Of a DNA stretch of 64,000 bases, positions 19,701 through 26,378 are shown piece after piece; position 1 is the first letter of the stretch, and each line of letters begins with the position of its first letter. The DNA is from Flavihumibacter solisilvae. GTDB taxonomy: Bacteria > Bacteroidota > Bacteroidia > Chitinophagales > Chitinophagaceae. The stretch is from contig NZ_JSVC01000004.1 in the NCBI RefSeq assembly GCF_000814475.1, positions 124,001 to 188,000 of the forward strand, read 5' to 3'. Both the position numbers and the translations under genes were made by a program. The notes beneath the pieces are model-generated. The model had not been told where the DNA came from. It made no database searches and saw only the letters and a program-made list of their open reading frames with translations.

Positions 19701-22007
19701 AGGCCAGGCATCGGTCTTTCAACACTGGCGATAGGTTGCGGCTATGGCGGTCTCAGTGTCGAGAGCTCCTTACGGGCAGTACTGCAGGGAATCCAGAATG
19801 CAAATAATAAAATGAAACAGTTGCATGCCGAAAATGCACCAGCTATTGATACGGTGGAAGTAGTGGAACAATATGAGGACAAAGCGTTGGATTGTTTTTA
19901 CGCACTGAATGCCATCGAAAAAGAAGAGGACCAGACTCTTAATATCATCACCACCAAAAAGAAATACAAAACGATTTTCGGATCGAGGAGGCGCCTTCCT
20001 ACTGACAATAATGAAGAGTGGTGGACACGGATCCACGTGCAACCAAAGGAACAGGGCCTTCGTTTCAATATTTCGACAGGTGGGGCAAGGGAGGAACAGC
20101 GTGACCTGCTGACTAGCAGGGAGATCATCCAGGAACTGGTTGAGGAGTTTTCAATCAACAACCGATGGACGGTGAAACTTGCGAAAACTATTTTTGAGTT
20201 GCTGGTTCCGAATGATTTCAAGGAGCAGCTGAAAAAGAAAAGCAACATCGCGTGGATCGTTGACAAAGACACCGCATCATATCCGTGGGAGCTGTTGCAG
20301 GACAGCCTCAATAATGCCAGGCCACTATCCATTAACGCTGGCATGGTTAGGCAACTTGCCACACAGGACTACAGGATAAGCAGCACTATCGTTGCAAAGA
20401 ACAATGCACTTGTTATCGCCGATCCCGAACTCGGTGGATTTGTGGGGCAACTCCCGGGGGCGCTGAAGGAAGGCGAAAAGGTGGGCGTGATTCTGAAAGA
20501 GAATGGATTTGAGACTACAAGCATACTTCGGGGTCACCACAGTGAGATCATCCAGGGATTGTTCAGCAATGAGTATAAGATCATTCACCTGGCAGGGCAT
20601 GGTGTGTTCAATGAAAAAGAACCTGATAGGTCAGGCATGGTAATCGGCAAAAACGTCTTTCTAAAAACCCGTGATGTCGCGCAGATGAGCACCTTGCCTG
20701 AATTGGTATTCGTCAACTGCTGTTATCTCGGGCAAATGAACACCATAGCGGAAGAGTTTTACCAGAAGCGATACAGGCTTGCGGCAAATATCGGGACACA
20801 GCTGATCGAAAATGGAGTAAAGGCCGTGATTGTTGCGGGATGGGCTGTGGACGACCAGGCTGCGCTGGAATTCACTGAGGTATTTTATGAATGCATGTTT
20901 GATGGTTATCCATTTGGCAAGGCAGTGCAGAGGGCCAGGGAAGTTGTCTACAATAAATATCCCAGGACGAATACCTGGGGGGCTTACCAGTGTTACGGGG
21001 ATCAGTATTACCAGCTGCAACGAAAAGCGAGGAGGCAGAAAAAGAAGGATTATGTAATTGCGATCGAAGCTGAGATTGAATTGAATAATCTGTTGAATAA
21101 AACAGAAATACCTGGTTATTCTCCCGAGATGCTGGAAAAGGAACTGGAAATAATTACTGAAGCGGTAGACCGCTCAGGAATCCGCAACGGCATAATTACA
21201 GAAAGGGAAGCGCTCATTTACTACTCACTCGGCGACTATGACAAAGCTATTTCCAGATATGAAAGTCTCCTGCCTATGGAAAATGCATCCTTCAGTTTCT
21301 CTGCAATGGAGAAGTATTGCAATATGCGGGCACGGCAGGTAGTAGCAAGATTCAGGAAAGGCGGTGCGCAGATTGATGAGCTTAAAGTCCAGATCGATAA
21401 AGTTATCCGTGATCTTGAAAATCTTCTCAGTTATGGCGAGACTTCGGAAAGGCTTAGTGTGCTCGGCAGTGCCTACAAGCGCAAGGCAATCCTTGGGAAT
21501 ATGGATGAAAGGCTGGATGCCTGTTCTAAAGCTGCATACTATTATTATACAGCGAGCAATGGCAAATATCAATCACTTTATGCCCTGAGCAACTGGCTGC
21601 AGATGGAGTCACTGCTTGTCCTGCATGATAAACGGAAATGGGGCGATGAGGTCCTTTTCACAACAGGCAGCTATCGGTTGCCGGCGTTGTCGGATGCTGT
21701 TGCCGGAATTGAAAAGAAGCTGGAACTCCTGGCATCTGGATTCGAAGGCAATATGAATTACTGGGAAATGTCCAATGAAGCCAACCTTAGGCTAAGCCTG
21801 CTTTTAATGAACCCGGTCCAATCATTCGACGATGTCATGAATGCGTACATGAAAGTGTGGCAGAATGCAGGATCAAAAGGGCAGAAGACTTCAGAACTTG
21901 AACATTTTGAATTCCTTACTGATTCACTGGCCGACAGCTTATCGGAGCGATCCCGGCCGTTATCGGCATGGCTGGAGTCACTGAAACATGCCTGTGTTTC
22001 AGTTTAA
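16755..22007 (+). CDS. CHAT protease with two alpha/beta-hydrolase domains, macro-like and TPR-S-like regions
   Basis: 1750 residues, no signal peptide. In order: an N-terminal module (1-150); an alpha/beta hydrolase with LHGT near 165 and nucleophile Ser232 in S-H-S-R-G-G; a second, LCAT/lipase-like hydrolase (about 500-810) with PGIMGSN at 508-514, nucleophile Ser604 in G-H-S-M-G-G and a plausible His798 in SHGSL; a region (870-1010) with GGIIIGLGHLG and GLSTLAIGCGYGG that looks like a macro or leucyl-aminopeptidase N-terminal fold; a CHAT domain (about 1160-1425) with His1282 in HLAGHG and the Cys pair N-C-C at 1321-1323, of which Cys1323 aligns with the catalytic one; and a C-terminal helical-repeat region (1430-1750) with GSAYKRK at 1571-1577. 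CHAT domains are caspase-like proteases. Self-cleavage to release a hydrolase is an attractive but untested idea. Confidence 0.85.
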   Translation: MKPANLVIRGQKLENPVVTDSPDQLQLEEVYVLSAATRGVEESHILRIDESKVAEFVFDDKTSWLTGTEGLEELFPEIAIKKRADEPFEIPATLANTSEQRGIADIAITMVRIFSKKKLGKGVRRLAEEFEQKNLDSKVGLYRVDSNFQLQSLNPFDQGKPYLLFLHGTASSTAGSFAGMKGTELWRFICQSYGDNILAFQHESITKSPLQNVRDLISLLPHDITLHIISHSRGGLIGDVLVRFSGNNVQSRGFSQEELSVLKKARRNDDIQCIAEIEKNLSGKNFIIEKFIRVACPAGGTILASGRLDIYFNIIANLTGLVTGLMGTPVYLAMKNLIAGVIDTKDDPEVLSGIEAMNPESPFIKILNNQSVAATVESALTVVSGNCGVNFSLRALKIIAVRLFFLESNDLVVNSRSMYLGAKRKGKIQYFYDDSDDVDHFHYFSNRKTGNAIQLALQAGAGASVPGFTSAEQLSSDIASRNAILHPESGELKSGQITGKRPIVVLLPGIMGSNIGRDDELIWINFAGFVQGGLTELKHMDLYSSTSVVRTSYEKLKLFLEQYYDVEAWHYDWRQQLSTMAEKLNARVLELLQHNQPIKIIGHSMGGVLVRDFIVSHPDTWQKLNQSRGFRLLFLGAPLGGSYRIPYVLLGLDPIIRKLSLLDFRHDKRQLVEMFSQMEGLLSLLPLNAEHDFAQIETWQRLCKASGNDDWPVPSPGLLQRFREHREKIKLVLKDSDFDNAAYIAGKDKSTPSGCNLDDPESPVFLSTAEGDQSVTWDSGIPKIMEERGQVYFVDVSHGSLAANTRLFKGIADILELGSTDLFSKKRPAVRTDAKVFKTPDVYDFDLSVRGLENTILGLGEETRMEIGETPLQVFVSNGDLGFASFPVIAGHFLNDGILNGERAIDYYLKWALTERHQLGLYPGEIGTCEILLTKDSTFKGGIIIGLGHLGSLTAYQLSRSVESATLKYLLDLRNNDTRKESRPGIGLSTLAIGCGYGGLSVESSLRAVLQGIQNANNKMKQLHAENAPAIDTVEVVEQYEDKALDCFYALNAIEKEEDQTLNIITTKKKYKTIFGSRRRLPTDNNEEWWTRIHVQPKEQGLRFNISTGGAREEQRDLLTSREIIQELVEEFSINNRWTVKLAKTIFELLVPNDFKEQLKKKSNIAWIVDKDTASYPWELLQDSLNNARPLSINAGMVRQLATQDYRISSTIVAKNNALVIADPELGGFVGQLPGALKEGEKVGVILKENGFETTSILRGHHSEIIQGLFSNEYKIIHLAGHGVFNEKEPDRSGMVIGKNVFLKTRDVAQMSTLPELVFVNCCYLGQMNTIAEEFYQKRYRLAANIGTQLIENGVKAVIVAGWAVDDQAALEFTEVFYECMFDGYPFGKAVQRAREVVYNKYPRTNTWGAYQCYGDQYYQLQRKARRQKKKDYVIAIEAEIELNNLLNKTEIPGYSPEMLEKELEIITEAVDRSGIRNGIITEREALIYYSLGDYDKAISRYESLLPMENASFSFSAMEKYCNMRARQVVARFRKGGAQIDELKVQIDKVIRDLENLLSYGETSERLSVLGSAYKRKAILGNMDERLDACSKAAYYYYTASNGKYQSLYALSNWLQMESLLVLHDKRKWGDEVLFTTGSYRLPALSDAVAGIEKKLELLASGFEGNMNYWEMSNEANLRLSLLLMNPVQSFDDVMNAYMKVWQNAGSKGQKTSELEHFEFLTDSLADSLSERSRPLSAWLESLKHACVSV

Positions 22008-22084
22008 TAAATATTTTCTATCGGCTACATGCAACCGCGCATCGGCAGTTTACATCTATTCATACATAGACAACTGCTTGAAAA

Positions 22085-22294
22085 ATGCAACCTGATGCCA
22101 TATACCTGAGGGTAGTCCTCCTGTTTTTGCACGCCCTTATCAATTTTATCTTTATTTCCTGGCTTACGGATTTTGACATTACCGGAAGCTGGCTGACCGT
22201 AATTGGTTTCGCATTTTTGGTATTGCTGGTCATCGGTACCATTATGGCCCATGTTATCTCCTTCATCAATTATATCAAAACCAAAACCAAATGA
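22085..22294 (+). CDS. Small two-TM membrane protein
   Basis: 69 residues with two hydrophobic helices (about 10-30 and 38-62) joined by a short polar loop, and a Lys-rich end (KTKTK). Its stop overlaps the start of the SPFH gene (ATGA), so the two are coupled and it may be a partner of that protein in the membrane. It lies 77 bp after the CHAT gene. I do not recognise a family. Confidence 0.6.
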   Translation: MQPDAIYLRVVLLFLHALINFIFISWLTDFDITGSWLTVIGFAFLVLLVIGTIMAHVISFINYIKTKTK

Positions 22295-23226
22295 TCTCTT
22301 TTGTTATTTTCCTCCTTGCTCTATTCATTTTGAGTATAGTATTCCAATTGTTCCGCAGGCGGATGTATTTTGATGATGCCGGAAAATTCCGGGCCATTTC
22401 AATCTGGCGGCCTGTAGTTGTATTAATCCTTGCCATATTAATCACCATAATTAATCCGATCGACATGGAGCGGATCGATGCGGGGCATGTTGGCATTAAA
22501 GTGAGCAATATTGGTGACAATCGTGGTGTAGGTAAAACGGAATACGTTACAGGTTGGGTTTTTTATAACGCGTGGATTTCGCGTATTTATGAGTTTCCAA
22601 TTCACCAGCAGCACATCGATTTTGAAGAAGCGGATATCGTAACCAGGGGTGGTTTCAGGGCAACGATCAAACCATCATTCAACTATTCCATTAATGCGGG
22701 TAATGTTGCGGATATGTTCCAGAACCTTCGCGTGGGTGTGAAGGAGATGGAGCTGGGCTGGCTGAAGAATGCCATTATAGGTTCGGTTAATGATGTGGCG
22801 AACAGGTATACTGTTGACTCGATCTTTAATCACCGGGAAGAATTTGAGGCATCAATAGTTAAGGAATGTAATAAGCGCGTATCCCAATGGTTCAATGTTT
22901 CTCAATTAAGAACGAACATCATTCCTCCCAAGGAAATTTCCGAAAGTATTGTGGCGAAAACGCGTGCAATCCAGGAAGTACAGGTGGCCGAGAACCAACG
23001 ACAGGTCGCTATTGCAGAAGCTGAACGAAAGATTGCGGAAGCAAGGGGTGACTCAGCGCAGGCGGTGATCCAGGCATCTGGTCGTGCTGAGGCGATCAAG
23101 CGTGAGCAGCTTTCATTGACACCACTTTACATTGAATACGTCAAAATTCAGAAATGGTCAGGACAGGTTCCTACAACTGTTGCGGGTGGGAACAGTGGAT
23201 TCCTAATACAGCTTCCTAAAGATTAA
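22291..23226 (+). CDS. SPFH/Band 7 (prohibitin-like) membrane protein
   Basis: 311 residues. Two hydrophobic stretches lie at the N-terminus (1-18 and about 40-58), followed by the SPFH domain (about 60-220: ERIDAGHVGIKVSN ... IVTRGGFRATIKPSFNYSIN) and a coiled coil rich in Ala/Glu (VAENQRQVAIAEAERKIAEA). Family members oligomerise into membrane-associated cages and organise lipid microdomains, often modulating membrane proteases. It is coupled to the 69-residue peptide by a 4-bp overlap. Its position behind a lipase/protease polyprotein suggests a membrane-related job, but it may simply be a housekeeping prohibitin homologue. Confidence 0.85.
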   Translation: MISFVIFLLALFILSIVFQLFRRRMYFDDAGKFRAISIWRPVVVLILAILITIINPIDMERIDAGHVGIKVSNIGDNRGVGKTEYVTGWVFYNAWISRIYEFPIHQQHIDFEEADIVTRGGFRATIKPSFNYSINAGNVADMFQNLRVGVKEMELGWLKNAIIGSVNDVANRYTVDSIFNHREEFEASIVKECNKRVSQWFNVSQLRTNIIPPKEISESIVAKTRAIQEVQVAENQRQVAIAEAERKIAEARGDSAQAVIQASGRAEAIKREQLSLTPLYIEYVKIQKWSGQVPTTVAGGNSGFLIQLPKD

Positions 23227-23307
23227 TCATTCATTCTTATTGCGGTAACAACTGGGTAACAGTGTGATTTGAGCTTTGCGACATCAAATCATCCTAAAAC
23301 CTTTGTT

Positions 23308-23658
23308 ATGAAAATTGCATTGTCCGCATTAGTTGTTATCGTCGCTGTTGTTGCGGCAGCATTTAGTGAACCGGCGTCTTTCACCCTGCAGGTAAAGGCT
23401 GAATCCAATGAGGCTTTTATCCTGCAGGTGGAAAATCCCGCAAAGAAAAGACTCTGGCTCACTATCCGGCACAGTGGAACCGGACCGGTAGTTGATACAA
23501 TGATCTGCAGCCCGGTATTCCGTTGCCGGTATATTATGTCCGATGTGGAAGACGGTAACTACGAGGTGTCTGTTACTGACGGAAAGTTCCAGGCAAGCCG
23601 GAACTTTGAACTCGCCACAAAAACTATCGTACGACGCGACCTGGTAGTGAAAGAGTGA
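23308..23658 (+). CDS. Small secreted beta-rich protein
   Basis: 116 residues from the ATG at 23308, which starts a good signal peptide (MKIALSALVVIVAVVAAAFS); an earlier in-frame TTG is unlikely. The mature part is about 95 residues of alternating hydrophobic strands (FTLQVKAESNEAFILQVENP; YIMSDVEDGNYEVSV) with a possible disulfide (two Cys flanking SPVFR). The layout resembles the small secreted protein at 55330-55752. No catalytic motif. It ends 8 bp before the convergent fabF gene. Confidence 0.6.
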   Translation: MKIALSALVVIVAVVAAAFSEPASFTLQVKAESNEAFILQVENPAKKRLWLTIRHSGTGPVVDTMICSPVFRCRYIMSDVEDGNYEVSVTDGKFQASRNFELATKTIVRRDLVVKE

Positions 23659-23666
23659 TCCGGAGA

Positions 23667-24911
23667 TCACAATTTCCTGAACACTACCGTTCCGTTATGA
23701 CCACCGAATCCGAAGGTGTTGCTCATAGCTACTGAAACAGGCGCCTGAACTGCTTCATTGATTACTATGTTCAGGTTGCCGGAGATAGCGGGATCAATTT
23801 CCTCGGTATTGATCGTCGGTGGAATGGTGTTTTCCTGCATGGCCATGAGTGCAATGATGGCTTCAACCGCTCCGGCCGCACCAAGTAAATGTCCTGTTAT
23901 CGATTTCGTTGCGCTGATAAACATCCCGTTTTTCTGATCCCCTGTCAATGTCGTGATGGCTTTTGTTTCAGACAGATCACCAACCGGAGTCGATGTGGCA
24001 TGGGGGTTCAGGTAGTTGACATCACTGATGGTTAGACCGGCTTCTTCGAGCGCGAACTTCATCGCCTGGATGGCGCCCAATCCTTCGGGATGCGTAGCCG
24101 TCATGTGATATGCATCGGAGGTCATAGAAGCACCAACGACCTCTCCATAAATTTTTGCGCCACGTTTTACTGCGTGATCATAATCTTCAAGCACCAGTGC
24201 GCCCGCGCCCTCGGCCATCACGAAACCATCACGATGTAAATCAAAGGGCCTGGATGCATGCCCGGGATCATCGTTCCGGTGAGACATAGCTTTCATTGCG
24301 CTGAAGCCACCAAATGAAGCTGGTGTGATAGGCGCTTCAGAACCACCGGTTACGATGATCTTTGCCTTGCCAAGCCTGATATAGTTGAACGCATCCATAA
24401 TGGCCGTATTGGAAGTTGCGCAAGCAGAAATGGTGGTGTAGTTGATTCCCATGTAGCCATTGCGGATTGAGATCATTCCAGATGACATATTCGGGATGAA
24501 CTTCGGGATCAGAAACGGACTAAACCTCGGCTGACCGTTGCCCAGCACATATTCCTTAACCTGTTCTTCAAATGTATCCATTCCGCCCTGACCGGAACCC
24601 CAGATAACTCCCACATCAAAAGGGTTCATCGACGGGAAGTCGAAACCTGAATCTTTGATTGCCTGGTCAGAGGCAATCAGTGCATATTGCGTAAACAGGT
24701 CGGTCCTTTTAATGGTTGTTTTATCGAGATATGCAGCAGCATCAAAGTTTTGAAGCTGATTTGCAAATTGTGTCCTGAAGAGAGAAGCGTCAAACCTAGT
24801 GATGGTTGATGCGGTGCGTACACCGTTTACAGTATTGTTCCAGAATGTCCTGATATCACTGCCGGTAGGGGACAAGACGCCCATGCCGGTTATTACCACG
24901 CGTTTAAGCAT
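23667..24911 (-). CDS. fabF: Beta-ketoacyl-ACP synthase II
   Basis: 413 residues from the ATG at 24911 (MLKRVVITGMGVLSPTG); a longer reading frame upstream is not needed. The catalytic triad of FabF is intact: Cys164 in SACATSN, His304 in NPHATSTPVGD, His341 in HLLGAAGAVEA, with Lys336 in SATKSITGH. It condenses malonyl-ACP with acyl-ACP in fatty-acid elongation. The usual neighbours (acpP, rnc) are absent. Instead it sits 10 bp downstream of the deoxyribohydrolase-like/TPR-S gene, apparently in one transcript. It may therefore be a second or specialised KAS. The P in NPH, where NAH is common, is a small departure. Confidence 0.88.
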   Translation of the reverse strand: MLKRVVITGMGVLSPTGSDIRTFWNNTVNGVRTASTITRFDASLFRTQFANQLQNFDAAAYLDKTTIKRTDLFTQYALIASDQAIKDSGFDFPSMNPFDVGVIWGSGQGGMDTFEEQVKEYVLGNGQPRFSPFLIPKFIPNMSSGMISIRNGYMGINYTTISACATSNTAIMDAFNYIRLGKAKIIVTGGSEAPITPASFGGFSAMKAMSHRNDDPGHASRPFDLHRDGFVMAEGAGALVLEDYDHAVKRGAKIYGEVVGASMTSDAYHMTATHPEGLGAIQAMKFALEEAGLTISDVNYLNPHATSTPVGDLSETKAITTLTGDQKNGMFISATKSITGHLLGAAGAVEAIIALMAMQENTIPPTINTEEIDPAISGNLNIVINEAVQAPVSVAMSNTFGFGGHNGTVVFRKL

Positions 24912-24921
24912 ATTGAATTTT

Positions 24922-26301
24922 TTACTGGGGGTGCAAGTTAGGCTTTTCAAGCAATTTGCCGAGCTTCTGAAGTTGCCTGGTGAAGCTCTCCATCATCCAG
25001 TCTTCATGCAGAACCTTTGACGCTGCCATTGCAGCTGCTTCATATTCAGGCATTTCCCCAAGTCCGTAATGTGCTTCCGCCTTATTTACAAGTATCCAGA
25101 ATTTTTGTTCATTTAACAATTCGCCTTGTTCTTTACTGACAGTATCGGCGCCGCTGGCCATTGTTTCCCTTTTTAGGTTGTTTGCGGCATCTCTGTCACA
25201 TAGCATCAATACATCCCGGCGAAAGCGGTTTGCCCATACAAGGTCTGCAATCTGTTCCTCACGTGAAGGGTCAAGTGTAGACGAAAGAGAACGGCAGTGC
25301 AAAAGGTATGCGAGGTTAACCCCATTATGCCGGTTGTGCAGCAGGTAATATCCCCGTTGATAGTAAAGGATGGCATTTTCAAGGTGCGCGTCACCCTGTC
25401 CTTCTTCATACAGGTGTTTTTCTATAGACCCTGCCATGGCAACCGTTTCCGGGTCATTGGTGCGACCCAGGTCTATTTTGCTGAGAAGGTTCAGTGCAGC
25501 TTTCAACGCACTGATATAATCCGGCCTTGCAGCTTTGTAAGTGGCAAGTGCAAGCCGTTGGATCAGGTAGGTGTTATGAGAATTCTCATTTAAGTCAATT
25601 TCTTTATCCGACAATCGAAGGGCGGTGTCGAAGAATGATTTAGCGGCATCGAAATCTTTTTGTTTCAATGCAAGTTCACCTTCCCTGGTCAAAGTTGCCA
25701 GCGAGCTGTTGCTGCTATCGTTCGCTGTCTCTTCGACGTCAGAACCGGCAGTAATCGCCGCATCGATCTCTTCCACAACCATTCTTGCCTGCTCCTGCAA
25801 TGATGGAGGTACAAGACCGTTCAGCAGCGTATATACGGGACTGTCAGTATTGGCCTGGTTGACTACCTGGTCGATTGTTTCACCCAGCAACTGCTGGAAA
25901 CGCAACACTTCAAAATAGTCGATGCTGTCGCCAAGGTGTGTGTAATTTTTGATTGTGAGATTCTGAATGTTGAAAGGATAAGCCATTTGTGCTTCAGAGA
26001 TAATAATGGTCGTGTGGGGTTTCAGCGCATGACGTATTCCCAATTCATAAAAGGCATTCAGGTTTGATGTGGAGAGATCTGCAATCACAAGGTCTGCTGA
26101 AAATAATTGCTGGAACATCTGCAGGTCGATCGGGCCCGAGTGTTTTATCTCATCTGCCCGGATGCAGGTCATGCCTTTTGCTTCAACGACAGGTTTGATG
26201 AGGGCCTGGTATGATTTATCAAGGTTGAGCTTGCGTCCGGTAGCCAGATCAGTTTTAATTCCAAAGCCCATTACCACAAAACAGCGTTTTGGTGTCGACA
26301 T
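24922..26301 (-). CDS. Deoxyribohydrolase-like + TPR-S (MAP3K TRAFs-binding-like) protein
   Basis: 459 residues in two parts. Residues 5-145 form a nucleoside 2-deoxyribosyltransferase/TIR-like Rossmannoid: CFVVMGFG at 7-14, IRADEI at 47-52, and the diagnostic D75-L-S-T-S-N-L-N-A-F-Y-E-L-G-I-R-H91. Residues about 200-459 are a TPR array of the TRAFs-binding/TPR-S type, with GSIEK at 291-295, ILYYQRGYYLLHNRHNGVNL and a C-terminal FWILVNKAEAHYGLG. The same pair of domains is found at the N-terminus of animal ASK kinases; TPR-S has been proposed to sense NAD+-derived nucleotides. It is the first gene of a transcript with fabF and lies convergent to the CHAT locus. Substrate and signal are unknown. 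Confidence 0.82.
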   Translation of the reverse strand: MSTPKRCFVVMGFGIKTDLATGRKLNLDKSYQALIKPVVEAKGMTCIRADEIKHSGPIDLQMFQQLFSADLVIADLSTSNLNAFYELGIRHALKPHTTIIISEAQMAYPFNIQNLTIKNYTHLGDSIDYFEVLRFQQLLGETIDQVVNQANTDSPVYTLLNGLVPPSLQEQARMVVEEIDAAITAGSDVEETANDSSNSSLATLTREGELALKQKDFDAAKSFFDTALRLSDKEIDLNENSHNTYLIQRLALATYKAARPDYISALKAALNLLSKIDLGRTNDPETVAMAGSIEKHLYEEGQGDAHLENAILYYQRGYYLLHNRHNGVNLAYLLHCRSLSSTLDPSREEQIADLVWANRFRRDVLMLCDRDAANNLKRETMASGADTVSKEQGELLNEQKFWILVNKAEAHYGLGEMPEYEAAAMAASKVLHEDWMMESFTRQLQKLGKLLEKPNLHPQ

Positions 26302-26320
26302 AAGCTTCAGTTTGTCTGAT

Positions 26321-26342
26321 CAAATATAACCAATATGGTTAT
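26321..26342. promoter_or_regulatory. Dyad operator candidate over a -7 box, divergent promoter region
   Basis: The 17-bp dyad ATAACC-AATAT-GGTTAT (26326-26342) lies between the divergent genes at 26301 and 26379. On the minus strand TATATTTG (26328-26321) is a perfect TAnnTTTG -7 box that overlaps the dyad by three bases. A protein bound there would block transcription of the deoxyribohydrolase-like/TPR-S and fabF genes, and possibly of the permease operon. No clear -33 TTG is seen. Confidence 0.45.
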
Positions 26343-26378
26343 TAGAATTTTGTGTTATATTCCATTTCAAATTTTTTC

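Noticed and set aside
23269-23307. Upstream TTG start for the small secreted protein
   Set aside because: It would bury the signal peptide; the ATG at 23308 begins it cleanly.
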